In this document: positions 12,043 to 25,625 of the stretch, piece by piece
Layout: each line of letters starts with the position of its first letter
How positions within the stretch are numbered: position 1 is the first letter of the stretch
NCBI GenBank assembly: GCA_022826665.1
Contig: JAJDUK010000105.1
Location: forward strand, 62,001-126,000
DNA: 64,000 bases
From: Alphaproteobacteria bacterium
GTDB taxonomy: Bacteria > Pseudomonadota > Alphaproteobacteria > UBA828
Direction of reading: 5' to 3'
The notes under the pieces: generated by a model
What the model saw: only the letters and a program-made list of their open reading frames with translations
The model's database searches: none
Told to the model about the DNA's origin: nothing
Position numbers and translations under genes: made by a program

Positions 12043-13337
12043 TTCTCCCTGATCAGTCGCTGCGTCTTGCCGCCGGTGCGCGGCAGCGAGCCGGGCGGCA
12101 GCAGGGTCACGTTGGCCGAGGTGCGAAGCGTGGCCTTGATTGCCTCTTCCGCGCGCGCAGCCAGCGCTTCCGAGGCCTCGGCGCCTTCCGCCATTTCGGC
12201 ATCCACCGGCAGCCGGTCGTAGGGTCCGTTCCCCTTGAGGCGGATTCGGAACTCACCCGAGAGCGCGTCGAACCCGGCGATCACGCCGCCGACGGCGGTC
12301 GGGAAGATGTTGACGCCGCGCACCACCACCATGTCGTCGCTGCGGCCAAGCACCCGGAAGCGCGGCGTCAAGCGGCCACACGTACAGCGCCCCATGCCAG
12401 TGACCACGATCACGTCGTTGGTGCGAAAGCGCACCAGCGGTTGCGCCTCGCGCTTCAGGTGCGTCAACACCAGCTCGCCGCTTGCGCCCTCCCGCCACGC
12501 CACCGGATCGCCGCTCTCCGGCTCGATCAGCTCCGGGTACAGCACGTCCTCGCCCAGGAAGTGCAGGTCGTTGCTGGCCCAGCACTGGCTCGCGAAATTG
12601 CTGAACACGTCCGAGACGCCGTAGTTGGCGTTGCGCGCGGTAAAGCCCCAGACGTTCTCCAGACGCCCGCGGAAGTTCGGGTCGTCCAGGCCCGCCTCGC
12701 CGCCGAAGAGGCCGAGCGTGAGCCCCAGGTCGCGCGGCGCGAGGCCGGGGAAGTGTTCCGCGATCGTCCGCTCCAGGGCGGCAGGGTAGGAGGGCGTGCA
12801 GTGGATCACACGGACCTTGAGGTCGAGGATCGTGCGTATCAGGAGCTGGCTCTCGCCCGCGCCGAAGGGAATCACCGTCGCGCCTGCGGCTTCGAGGGAG
12901 AGATGGTCGCTCACGCCGCCCATCCACATCCGGTAGTTGAGGCAGTGGACGGTGAGCGTGCCGGTGGTGAGCCCGGCGGCCTGGAAGCAGCGCGCGCCGA
13001 TCGCGGCCGTCTGCGCCACGTCGGCCTCCGTCTGGGCGATGTTCATGGCCTGGCCCGTGGTGCCGGAGGTGCGATGCAGGCGGATGACGAACTCACGCAC
13101 GGCCGCGAGGTAATCACCGAAGGGCGGATGCGCCGCCTGGGATTCGCGCAGCATCGCCTTGTCGCAGAGGGGGAGTGCGGGCAGGTCCTCTAGCCGCTCT
13201 GGCACGTGCCGGCCGGCCCACAGCCGGGCGAAGAAAGGCGATTGGCGAACGACGTAGGCCCGCTGGTCCTGCCACCGCTCTTGCTGGAGCGCGGCAATGT
13301 CCTCAGGCAGCCGAAGCGCCTCGCTTGCAGGGCTCAT
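12039..13337 (-). CDS. phenylacetate-CoA ligase-like AMP-forming enzyme
   Basis: A 432-residue adenylate-forming enzyme of the PaaK type. Visible motifs are the phosphate loop RTSGTTGQA, the NYGVSDVF region and a C-terminal GRSDDMVVVRGVNIFP that carries the hinge and thioesterification loop. CTCGRLTPRF is a PaaK-like cysteine-containing segment. Such enzymes convert aryl or other carboxylates to CoA thioesters using ATP. It is translationally coupled to the downstream enoyl-CoA hydratase-like gene. No other phenylacetate genes are nearby, so phenylacetate itself need not be the substrate. Confidence 0.88.
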   Translation of the reverse strand: MSPASEALRLPEDIAALQQERWQDQRAYVVRQSPFFARLWAGRHVPERLEDLPALPLCDKAMLRESQAAHPPFGDYLAAVREFVIRLHRTSGTTGQAMNIAQTEADVAQTAAIGARCFQAAGLTTGTLTVHCLNYRMWMGGVSDHLSLEAAGATVIPFGAGESQLLIRTILDLKVRVIHCTPSYPAALERTIAEHFPGLAPRDLGLTLGLFGGEAGLDDPNFRGRLENVWGFTARNANYGVSDVFSNFASQCWASNDLHFLGEDVLYPELIEPESGDPVAWREGASGELVLTHLKREAQPLVRFRTNDVIVVTGMGRCTCGRLTPRFRVLGRSDDMVVVRGVNIFPTAVGGVIAGFDALSGEFRIRLKGNGPYDRLPVDAEMAEGAEASEALAARAEEAIKATLRTSANVTLLPPGSLPRTGGKTQRLIREN

Positions 13338-13379
13338 GCGTCGCGCCCCCGCCCACTTGCGGCCCCGTCCGCGACCGGC

Positions 13380-17890
<4,511 letters not shown>

Positions 17891-17894
<4 letters not shown>

Positions 17895-19354
17895 GCGGCT
17901 GCCTCCCTCACGCCATCGCGTTCGTCCGCGTTCGGCTGGATGTAGCGGTGGATGGAGCGCGCGGCGTCGCGCCCGTCCTTGATCGCCCACACCACCAGCG
18001 AGGCGCCGCGCACGATGTCGCCGATGGCGAAGACGCCGTCGAGGCTCGTCATCATGGTGCGCCAGTCGATCAACAGCGTGCCCCAGCGCGTCGTCTTGAG
18101 CGTGGGCTCGCCGAAGAATGTCGGCAGATCCTCGGGATCGAAGCCGAGCGCCTTGATCAGCAGGTCGGCGTCGATGGAGTAGCTCGAGCCGGGGATGGGC
18201 TGGGGCGTCTGCCGCCCGCTCGCGTCGGCGACGCCGAGGTGGATGCGCACCGCGCGCACGCCCTGGACCAACGTATCGCCGAGCACGGCCTCGGGCGCAG
18301 AGAGCCAGACGAACTCGACGCCTTCCTCCTCGGCGTGGCGTACCTCCTGCATCGAGCCCGGCATGTTCACGCGGTCCCGCCGGTAGAGGCAGCGCACCGA
18401 GCGCGCGCCCTGGCGCACCGCCGTGCGCACGCAGTCCATCGCCGTGTCGCCGCCGCCGACGACCACGACATTCTTGCCGCTGGCGTCGAGCGTGCCGTCG
18501 TCAAACGCCGGCACCGCATCGCCCAGCCCCTTGCGGTTGCTCGCGGTGAGGTAGTCCATCGCCTGGAAGATGTTGCCGAGGCCAATCCCAGGCAGGGACA
18601 CGTCGCGCGCCTTGTAGGCGCCGGTCGCGATCACCACAGCATCGTGCTGCGCGCGCAGCTCCGCGAGCGAACAATCGCGCCCGACCTCGACGTTGAGGTG
18701 CATGTGCACGCCGCCCTCGATGAGCAGGTCGGCCCGGCGCTGAACGATGGACTTCTCCAGCTTGAAGTTCGGAATTCCGTAAATCAGCAGTCCGCCGACC
18801 CGGTCATAGCGGTCGTAGATATGGGCCTGATAGCCCATGCGGCGCAGCTCCTCGGCGACCGTCAGGCCACCGGGGCCGGCACCGACAATGCCCACCGACT
18901 GCGGCCGCTCCGCCCTGGGTCTCGGCGGCTTGACCCAGCCATTGTGGAAGGCGGTGTCGGTGATGTAGCGCTCCACCGCGCCGATGGTGACCGACTCGAA
19001 GCCCTTTTCGATCACGCAGTTGCCTTCGCAGAGGCGATCCTGCGGGCAGATGCGACCGCAGATCTCGGGCATGTTGTTGGTCGCCGACGAAATCTCGTAG
19101 GCCTCTTCCAGCCGTCCTTCGGCCGTCAGCATCAGCCAGTCGGGGATGTTGTTCGAGACCGGGCAGTGAATCTGACAAAAGGGGACGCCGCACTGAGAGC
19201 AGCGCGCGGCCTGATCAGCCGCCGCCTCGGGCTGGAAGTCCTCATAGACCTCGCCCCAGTCGCGGCGGCGGAGCGCCGGCGCCCGCTTGTCCGGGTGCTC
19301 TTGCTCCAGCGTCACGAATTTGAGCATTTCTGCGCCCACGCGCTCTCTCCACAA
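17891..19354 (-). CDS. gltD: glutamate synthase (NADPH) small subunit
   Basis: GltD feeds electrons from NADPH through FAD and iron-sulfur clusters to GltB. The 487-residue protein has N-terminal cluster cysteines (CSQCGVPFCQIHCPVSN and CGRICPQDRLCEGNC), then the FAD motif GIVGAGPGGLTVAEEL and the NADPH motif VVVGGGDTAMDCVRTAV. An alternative start at the Met of MLKFVTLEQEHPDK (19327) is possible; the first nine residues are not conserved-looking. It is the first gene of the gltD-gltB operon, with about 300 bases of non-coding sequence before it. Confidence 0.96.
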
Positions 19355-19650
19355 GGTTTCGGCGTGGCAGCCGCTGCCGGCACCGGTCTTGCGCTGTTGC
19401 CCTGCGTACTATAGCGGCAAGCCGGTACACGTGCCAGACAATTCAGCAGTTATAAGGCAGTACTACTGTCTAAAACGCGCGGGTGATATCGAGTCGAATT
19501 TCAGGTCGACCGGTCCGACCAAAGTTCGCGCCAAATTTGGAACCGAAATGCGACGATATGGCGCGAGCGGCGCATCGTGCCTGATCGGGCCAGCGATGGT
19601 ATAAGCGCGCCGCGGCCCGAGTCGGTCGACACTGAGGCAGCAGCACGCCC
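19355..19650. other. intergenic region between gltD and uppP
   Basis: This divergent gap is less GC-rich than its surroundings (notably 19425-19560) and contains no supported gene. Candidate minus-ten hexamers are TATAAG at 19600-19605 towards uppP and, on the other strand, TATAGT near 19408-19413 towards gltD; neither has a good minus-35 match. A short open frame on the plus strand has no recognisable content. Confidence 0.4.
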
Positions 19651-20460
19651 GTGCCGTTCCTTCATATCGTCGTCATCACGATCATTCAGGGCATCACCGA
19701 GTTTCTGCCGGTGAGCTCATCCGGGCATCTGGTGCTCGTGCCATTCGTCACCGGATGGCAGGACCAGGGGCTGGTCATGGACGTGGCGGTCCATGTCGGC
19801 ACGCTGGCGGCGGTGCTGGTCTACTTCTGGCGCGATCTCGGGCAGATCATACTCGGCTGGATCGGCGGGCGCTGGCGGCGGCGGGACCGCCGCCTCGGCC
19901 GCGCGCTCGGCTTTTACGTGGTGGTCTCGGCGGTCCCGGTCATCCTCGCGGGCGGGGCGATCTACGTGCTCGGGCACGAGATGCTGCGCAACCCGGAGGT
20001 CGTCGCCTGGGCCACGATCAGCTTCGGTATCCTGCTCTATCTCGCCGATCGCATCGGGATCACCGTGCGAGAGGTCGAGCACATGACGCTCGGCCACGCG
20101 TTCTTCATCGGGCTTGCTCAGGTGCTCGCGCTCATTCCCGGCGCGAGCCGCTCGGGCGTCACCATGACGGCGGCGCGCTGGCTCGGCTATGAGCGGCCAG
20201 AGGCGGCCCGCTTCGCGATGCTCATGTCGATCCCCGTGATCGCGGCGAGCGGCGCGGTGGCCGGATACGAGGTCTGGCAGCAGGGCGATCCGATCGTTAT
20301 CGGGAGCGCGGCGCTGGCCGCGGCGCTCTCCTTCGTGGTGGCGCTGCTCGCGATCGCGCTGCTGCTCGCCCTGCTGCGGCGCGTGAGCTTCACGCCGTTC
20401 GTGATTTACCGCCTGCTGCTGGGCGGGGCCGTCCTGGTCTGGCTCTACTACTTGTCGTAA
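19651..20460 (+). CDS. uppP: undecaprenyl-diphosphate phosphatase
   Basis: UppP (BacA) dephosphorylates undecaprenyl diphosphate so the lipid carrier of peptidoglycan synthesis can be reused. It is a 269-residue integral inner-membrane protein. The two conserved motifs are GITEFLPVSSSGHL near the N-terminus and IPGASRSGVTMTAARWLGY in the middle, with several hydrophobic helices up to the C-terminus. The start is GTG at 19651. It is monocistronic in appearance and converges on the NDUFA9-like gene. Confidence 0.95.
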   Translation: MPFLHIVVITIIQGITEFLPVSSSGHLVLVPFVTGWQDQGLVMDVAVHVGTLAAVLVYFWRDLGQIILGWIGGRWRRRDRRLGRALGFYVVVSAVPVILAGGAIYVLGHEMLRNPEVVAWATISFGILLYLADRIGITVREVEHMTLGHAFFIGLAQVLALIPGASRSGVTMTAARWLGYERPEAARFAMLMSIPVIAASGAVAGYEVWQQGDPIVIGSAALAAALSFVVALLAIALLLALLRRVSFTPFVIYRLLLGGAVLVWLYYLS

Positions 20461-20484
20461 GGAGCCAGCGTGAGAAAGTGCGGC

Positions 20485-21486
20485 TCAGGTCTCGCTCACC
20501 GGTGCTGATTCGGTGTTGCCGCGGCGGTAATCGCGCAGATAGGTCGGAAGAATCAGTTCGGCCGCCGTCGCGTCGACCCCGAGGTCGGTGAGCCCCAGCG
20601 CGTGCGGGGCAACGACGTTGTCGATCCTTAGCAGCTTGACCTGGTCCGGTGTCAGCGGCGGGATCGGCGCGAACTGTAGAAACTTCGCCATCACCGCCGC
20701 TGCGAAGAACGGGACCGGCACGTAGAGCGCATTGCGGCCGGTCTCCCGCGCGACCAGCGCCATCAGTTCGGCGTAGCTGTAGATCGAGGGCCCGCCGAGC
20801 TCGTAGGTCTTGCCCTGCGCTGCGTCGCCGCTCAGCGCCCGCTGGGTGGCCTCGGCGATGTCACCGACGAAGACCGGCTGGAACTGCGTGGTGCCCGCCT
20901 CGAACTCGGGCGTGAGGAACAGCCCGTCGAGCTTCATCTTCGGCATGCCGTCGAAGAACAGCGGTAGGACCGGGACCAGACGCACCATGGACGCGAAGCG
21001 GTTGAAGAAGTCGTCCTCCGGCCCGAACACCAGGCTCGGCCTGAAGATGGTGGCGTCGGGGAACGCCTCCCGTACCGCCGCCTCGCCGGCGGCCTTGGAG
21101 CGCGCGTAGTCCGAGGGCGAGGCCGCATCCGCGCCGATCGCCGAGACGTGGAGCACATGCGCGACGCCAGCCTCCGCCGCCGCGCGCGCGATGCGGTCGG
21201 CCGACGCCACGTGGACGGCGTAGAAGTTCTGCCGGCCGCGCTCGTAGAGGATGCCGGTCAGATTGATGACGGCGTCCACGCCGGCGACGGCGCGCCGGAC
21301 CGAGTCCTCGTTGCGCACGTTGGCCTGAACCGGGACGACCTGGCCGACATCGCCGCACGGGCGCAGGAAGCCGGCAAGCTCCGGCCGTCGCGTCGCAATA
21401 CGGATGCCGTAGCCCTCCTGCGCGAGCCGCTGGACGATGTGACGCCCGAGAAACCCGGTCCCACCGAAGATTGTGACGATTTGCAA
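20485..21486 (-). CDS. complex I NDUFA9 subunit family NAD(P)-binding protein
   Basis: A 333-residue atypical short-chain dehydrogenase with the N-terminal Rossmann motif TIFGGTGFLGRHIVQRL. The family-typical segments VINLTGILYERGRQNF, HVSAIGADAASPSDYARSKA and IFRPSLVFGPEDDFFNRF identify the NDUFA9 branch. In mitochondria and many alphaproteobacteria this protein is an accessory subunit of respiratory complex I that binds NADPH without known catalysis; here that role is inferred from family membership. It sits alone between convergent uppP and divergent RNase D, away from any nuo genes in the window. Confidence 0.88.
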   Translation of the reverse strand: MQIVTIFGGTGFLGRHIVQRLAQEGYGIRIATRRPELAGFLRPCGDVGQVVPVQANVRNEDSVRRAVAGVDAVINLTGILYERGRQNFYAVHVASADRIARAAAEAGVAHVLHVSAIGADAASPSDYARSKAAGEAAVREAFPDATIFRPSLVFGPEDDFFNRFASMVRLVPVLPLFFDGMPKMKLDGLFLTPEFEAGTTQFQPVFVGDIAEATQRALSGDAAQGKTYELGGPSIYSYAELMALVARETGRNALYVPVPFFAAAVMAKFLQFAPIPPLTPDQVKLLRIDNVVAPHALGLTDLGVDATAAELILPTYLRDYRRGNTESAPVSET

Positions 21487-21613
21487 GTCGGCCCCGCTCG
21501 CTCGTCCCTAGCGTTGACGCGCCCCGACTATTAGCCCGGATGTCTCACCAATGTCACGGCCTCCGTCGCGCAGGCGTTGACCCTGGTGAGAGTTCCGGGC
21601 TAGGCAGCACGCC

Positions 21614-22231
21614 ATGGCTCAGCACCTCCATCGCGGCGACCTGCCGCCGGGGCTCACCTTCGGCGATTCGGTGGCGATCGACACCGAGACGATGGGCCTC
21701 AACCCGCACCGGGATCGGCTCTGCCTGGTGCAGATCTCGCGCGGCGACGGCGACTGCCATCTGGTGCAGCTCCCGCCGGGCGAGCCCGTCGACGCGCCCA
21801 ATCTGGCGGCGCTGCTGGCCGACGAGGCGGTGCTGAAAATCTTCCACTTCGCCCGCTTCGACATCGCGGTGCTGGAACACGCGCTCGGGGTCCACTGCGC
21901 TCCGGTCTATTGCACGAAGATCGCCTCGCGCCTCGCGCGCACCTTCACCGACCGCCACGGCCTCAAGGACCTTTGCCGCGACCTGCTGGGCGTCGAGATA
22001 TCCAAACAGCAGCAATCATCCGACTGGGGTGCGGACCAGCTCTCCTCGAACCAGCTCGACTACGCCGCGAACGACGTCCTCCACCTGCATCCGCTCAAGG
22101 AGAAGCTTGACGAGATGCTCGCCCGCGAGGAGCGGACCGAGCTCGCCGAAGCCTGCTTCGCCTTTCTGCCCCACCGCGCCCGGCTCGATCTCGAGGGCTG
22201 GCCCGAGGCGGACATCTTCGCTCACGATTAG
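21614..22231 (+). CDS. short ribonuclease D-like 3'-5' exonuclease
   Basis: A 205-residue DEDDy-type exonuclease consisting of the catalytic domain only. Exo I is AIDTETMGLNPHRDRLCLVQIS, shown here as AIDTETMGL (Asp and Glu metal ligands). Exo II is FHFARFDIAVLE and Exo III is YAANDVLHL (Tyr and Asp). The HRDC domains of long RNase D are missing, as in the small RNase D paralogues common in alphaproteobacteria. It probably trims RNA 3' ends; the substrate is unknown. The start at ATG 21614 gives the full domain. Confidence 0.9.
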   Translation: MAQHLHRGDLPPGLTFGDSVAIDTETMGLNPHRDRLCLVQISRGDGDCHLVQLPPGEPVDAPNLAALLADEAVLKIFHFARFDIAVLEHALGVHCAPVYCTKIASRLARTFTDRHGLKDLCRDLLGVEISKQQQSSDWGADQLSSNQLDYAANDVLHLHPLKEKLDEMLAREERTELAEACFAFLPHRARLDLEGWPEADIFAHD

Positions 22232-22256
22232 CCTGGTTGTTTCACCGGACTCCCGC

Positions 22257-22273
22257 CCGCCTGCCTCAGGCGG
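22257..22273 (+). terminator. possible hairpin after the RNase D-like gene
   Basis: CCGCCTG and CAGGCGG form perfect seven-base arms around a three-base loop, 25 bases after the RNase D-like stop. No T-run follows, so it is at best a weak or Rho-assisted terminator. Confidence 0.3.
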
Positions 22274-22370
22274 CGAGGGAGCGCGGCGGACCGATCGTAA
22301 GGCCTTGGCAATGCTTCTCTGCCAGCGCTAGCCTTGTTCATCCACCGGGCTGATCGACGGGGGCTGCGCC

Positions 22371-23582
22371 ATGTACGACGCAATCGTTGTGGGGGCGCGG
22401 TGTGCCGGCGCCTCTCTTGCGATGCTTCTCTCCCGCAAGGGCTACCGCGTCTTGCTCGTCGATCGGGCAACCTTTCCCAGCGACCACACCATGTCGACGC
22501 ATCTGGTCTGGCAGAACGGAACGAACCGTCTGCGGAAATGGGGTCTGCTCGACACGGTCGCCGCCTCGAACTGCCCGCCGATGTCTTCCTTCTTCATCGA
22601 CTTCGGGGATTTGCGGCTCGACGGCGAACCGACGCCGGCGGACGGTCAGAAATACGCGTTCTGTCCCAGACGCTTCCTGCTCGACAAGTTCTTGGTCGAT
22701 GCCGCCGCGGCGGCCGGCACCGAGGTGCGGGAGGGCATCTTCGTCCGGGAGCTCGAAGGCGACGGCGACCGTGTGACCGGAATCTCCGGAACCGACAAGA
22801 ACGGCGCCACCGTTCGAGAGACCGCCCGCATCGTCGTCGGCGCGGACGGCATGAATTCGCTGGTGGCGCGCGCGGTTCAGGCACAGGAATACAACGCGAA
22901 ACCACGGCTGCAGAGGACTTACTTCAGCTACTGGAGCGACGTGCCGTCCCATGCCGTGGAGATCTACGTCGGGGAATGGCGGGGGGCTTACGCGTTCCCC
23001 ACCAACGACGGCCTGACGGTGGTCGGCGCGAACTGGACCGCGCGAGACGCTCGCGACGTTAAAGCCGACATCGAGACGAACTACCTCGAAACGTTGGAAG
23101 CCTGGACGCCGTCGCTCGCCGAACGGGTGCGCGATGGCACGCGCGAGGATCGCTGGCTCGGCGGCTCCATTCCGAGCTTCCTCCGCAAGCCCTATGGATC
23201 TGGCTGGGCGCTGGTGGGCGATGCCGGAGTTACCATGGACCCGTGCACGGCGGAAGGCATCACCAACGCTCTGCGCGATGCCGACTTCTTGGCCGATGCC
23301 CTCGACGAAGGTTTCTCCGGCCTGCGACCGATGGATGAAGCGCTTGCCCAGTACGAGCAACGACGCAACGCGGCGATCGTGCCGATCTACGAGCTCACCT
23401 GCGAATTGGCGTCCTTCGCGCCGCTGCCGCCCGACAGGCGACAGCTCCTGGAAGCCCTTATCGACAACCAGCCGGACACCAATCGCTTCCTGGGCTTGAT
23501 CGCCCAGACCGTGTCCATCCCCGAGTTTTTCGCCGATGAGAATGTACAAAGAATTCTGTCCACCGTATCGAATGTGCACTGA
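22371..23582 (+). CDS. FAD-dependent oxidoreductase (PHBH / geranylgeranyl-reductase type)
   Basis: A 403-residue flavoprotein of the aromatic hydroxylase superfamily. The FAD-binding start is IVVGARCAGASLAMLLSRKG, a GARCAG variant of GxGxxG. The middle motif is VVGADGMNSLVARAV, and WALVGDAGVTMDPCTAEG holds the second FAD contact (GD motif). Such enzymes hydroxylate, halogenate or reduce small molecules or protein-tethered acyl groups. It lies about 3 kb before the polyketide synthase on the same strand, with a nucleobase permease between, so membership of the polyketide pathway is possible but unproved. The C-terminus has no extra domain. Confidence 0.85.
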   Translation: MYDAIVVGARCAGASLAMLLSRKGYRVLLVDRATFPSDHTMSTHLVWQNGTNRLRKWGLLDTVAASNCPPMSSFFIDFGDLRLDGEPTPADGQKYAFCPRRFLLDKFLVDAAAAAGTEVREGIFVRELEGDGDRVTGISGTDKNGATVRETARIVVGADGMNSLVARAVQAQEYNAKPRLQRTYFSYWSDVPSHAVEIYVGEWRGAYAFPTNDGLTVVGANWTARDARDVKADIETNYLETLEAWTPSLAERVRDGTREDRWLGGSIPSFLRKPYGSGWALVGDAGVTMDPCTAEGITNALRDADFLADALDEGFSGLRPMDEALAQYEQRRNAAIVPIYELTCELASFAPLPPDRRQLLEALIDNQPDTNRFLGLIAQTVSIPEFFADENVQRILSTVSNVH

Positions 23583-23741
23583 TCCACGCGGTCGCGCGCG
23601 CAGTGACCGCGTGCGACGTTGCGCAGGCTTGGCGAGGACGGGACGTGTGAGAGGCGCTCCCCGCCTGCTACGATTGCCCGCCTTACAAGAGCTTAGCGGA
23701 ACGTAGCGATCGCTCGTTCCCGCGGCACAGGGACGGGCTCC

Positions 23742-25520
23742 ATGAGCACTGCCGCAACCGGCGGCCTCAAAGGTATCCGCTACCAGCCTGACGAGAGGCC
23801 GCCGCCGGCGCTCGCCTTTGGCCTCGGCGCTCAGATCGCCGTGCTCACCATCGCCGGCATCATCCTGGTGCCCACCATCGTGATGCGTGCCGCCGGCGCG
23901 AGCGAGGACTATCTCTCGTGGGCGGTGTTCGGCACGGTCGCGATCTGCGGCCTGACCACGGCGCTGCAATCGATCCGTACCGGGCGGATCGGCTCAGGCC
24001 ACGTGCTCATCATGGGGGCCTCCGGGGCCTTCATCGCTGTCTGCATCAACGCGATTGCGGCCGGTGGCCCGGCCTTGCTAGCCACGCTGGTCATCATCTC
24101 CTCCCTCGTCCCGCTCCTGATTTCCGTCCGCCTCGCGCTCTTCCAGCGGATCCTGACGCCGACGGTCTCGGGCACCGTGATCATGCTGATCCCCGTCACG
24201 GTGATGCCGGCCGTCTTCAAGCTCCTGGGGGATGTACCGGACGAGACCCCCGCCCTGGCGGCGCCGTTGAGCGCGCTTGCGGTGGTGCTCGTTCTGGCAG
24301 CCATCGCGTTGAAGGCGTCGGGCGCGCTCCGCCTCTGGGCACCGGTCATCGGCGTCGTCGCCGGCACGAGCGTCGCCGCCGCATTCGGCCTCTATGACGC
24401 GGACCGCGTGGTCGATGCGCCCTGGGTCGGCGTGCCGGCGGGCGAATGGGCGGGCTTCGATGTCGAATTCGGGCCGTCGTTCTGGGCGCTACTTCCGGCC
24501 TTCCTCCTGGTGGCCGTGATCGCGACCATCCGCTCCATCAGCGGCGCCGTAGCGATCCAGCGGGTCTCGTGGCGGCGGCCGCGGGCCGTGGATTTTCGGG
24601 CAGTGCAAGGGGCGATCACCGTGGACGGGATCGGCAACGTGCTTTCCGGTCTCGTGGGCACGACGCCGAATACGGCCACCACGGTGGGTGCGTCGGTGAC
24701 CGAGCTCACCGGTGTGGGCGCGCGCAGCGTCGGCATCGCATGCGGGGCAGTCTTCTTCGCAGCGGCGTTCCTGCCCAAGCTGCTGGCCCTGGTGCTCGCA
24801 ATACCGGGGCCGGTGATCGCTGCCTACCTCGGGGTCCTGCTGGCGACGCTCTTCGTGATCGGCATGAGGATCGCCATCCAGGACGGCATCGACTACCGCA
24901 AGGGCCTGATCGTCGGCGTCTCGTTCTGGGTCGGGGTCGGCTTCCAGAACGACCTTGTGTATCCCGAGCACATCTCGGAATTCGCAGGCGGTCTCCTGCG
25001 CAACGGGGTCACGGCCGGCGGGGTCACGGCCATCCTGATGACCTTCTTCGTGGAGTTGACCAAACCCCGCCGCAGCCGCATGGAGGAGGCATTCGATCTC
25101 TCGGTCCTGCCGAAGATCAGGGATTTTCTCGGCGCCTTCGCGATCCGCAGCGGCTGGGACGCGGCAATGGCGACGCGGCTGGACGCCGTCTGCGAAGAGA
25201 CGCTGCTGACCCTGATCCGACATGAGGAAGAAGATGAGGAGAAACGGCAGCGCCGCCTGCGACTGGTGGCCTACAGGGAAGGCAATGGCGCGGTTCTCGA
25301 GTTCGTCGTCGCGTCGCGAGAGGACAATATCCAGGATCGCCTTTCGCTGCTCGGCGACGAGCCCGGTGAGGTCTCGGCCGAGCAGGAGGTCTCGCTCCGC
25401 CTGTTGCGCCGGCTCGCTTCCTCCGTCCGCCATCAGCAGTATCATGGCACCGACATCGTGACGATTCGCGTGGCAGCGGTGGTGGCCGGCGAAACAGGGG
25501 CGGCCGGCGAAAGGAATTGA
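23742..25520 (+). CDS. NCS2-family nucleobase permease with C-terminal ATPase-like tail
   Basis: The first about 435 residues are a nucleobase:cation symporter-2 (xanthine/uracil permease) core with many hydrophobic helices and the conserved-looking segments SGHVLIMGASGAFI, TPNTATTVGASVTELTGVGAR and VGVGFQNDLVYPE. The last about 150 residues are soluble. RLDAVCEETLLTLIRHEEED resembles the N-box helix of RsbW-type histidine-kinase-like ATPases, and RRLASSVRHQQYHGTDIVTIRV resembles the terminal strand-helix-strand of that fold. This fusion is an inference from pattern only. The protein should sit in the inner membrane and import purines or pyrimidines, perhaps with cytoplasmic regulation. It is upstream of the PKS, 105 bases away. 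Confidence 0.85.
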   Translation: MSTAATGGLKGIRYQPDERPPPALAFGLGAQIAVLTIAGIILVPTIVMRAAGASEDYLSWAVFGTVAICGLTTALQSIRTGRIGSGHVLIMGASGAFIAVCINAIAAGGPALLATLVIISSLVPLLISVRLALFQRILTPTVSGTVIMLIPVTVMPAVFKLLGDVPDETPALAAPLSALAVVLVLAAIALKASGALRLWAPVIGVVAGTSVAAAFGLYDADRVVDAPWVGVPAGEWAGFDVEFGPSFWALLPAFLLVAVIATIRSISGAVAIQRVSWRRPRAVDFRAVQGAITVDGIGNVLSGLVGTTPNTATTVGASVTELTGVGARSVGIACGAVFFAAAFLPKLLALVLAIPGPVIAAYLGVLLATLFVIGMRIAIQDGIDYRKGLIVGVSFWVGVGFQNDLVYPEHISEFAGGLLRNGVTAGGVTAILMTFFVELTKPRRSRMEEAFDLSVLPKIRDFLGAFAIRSGWDAAMATRLDAVCEETLLTLIRHEEEDEEKRQRRLRLVAYREGNGAVLEFVVASREDNIQDRLSLLGDEPGEVSAEQEVSLRLLRRLASSVRHQQYHGTDIVTIRVAAVVAGETGAAGERN

Positions 25521-25549
25521 AAGTGTCACCGCAATCGACGACAGCCTTA

Positions 25550-25578
25550 GCTTATGTGAATGCCATTGGCCCATAAGC
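25550..25578. promoter_or_regulatory. 7-bp inverted repeat upstream of the PKS gene
   Basis: GCTTATG (25550-25556) is mirrored by CATAAGC (25572-25578) with 15 bases between. It lies 30 bases after the permease stop and about 50 bases before the PKS start. It may be an operator half-site pair or the stem of a hairpin ending the permease transcript; no T-run follows. Confidence 0.35.
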
Positions 25579-25581
25579 GCG

Positions 25582-25594
25582 GGTTAGAATAACC
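25582..25594. promoter_or_regulatory. GGTTA-N3-TAACC palindrome upstream of the PKS gene
   Basis: GGTTA and TAACC arms flank three bases (gaa), making a 13-base symmetric site 31 bases before the PKS ATG. It would overlap the region where a promoter for the PKS is expected. A gaggga-type ribosome binding site (tgagggag) follows before the ATG. Confidence 0.3.
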
Positions 25595-25625
25595 ATTCCG
25601 TCCTCCTGACTGAGGGAGTATCGCG

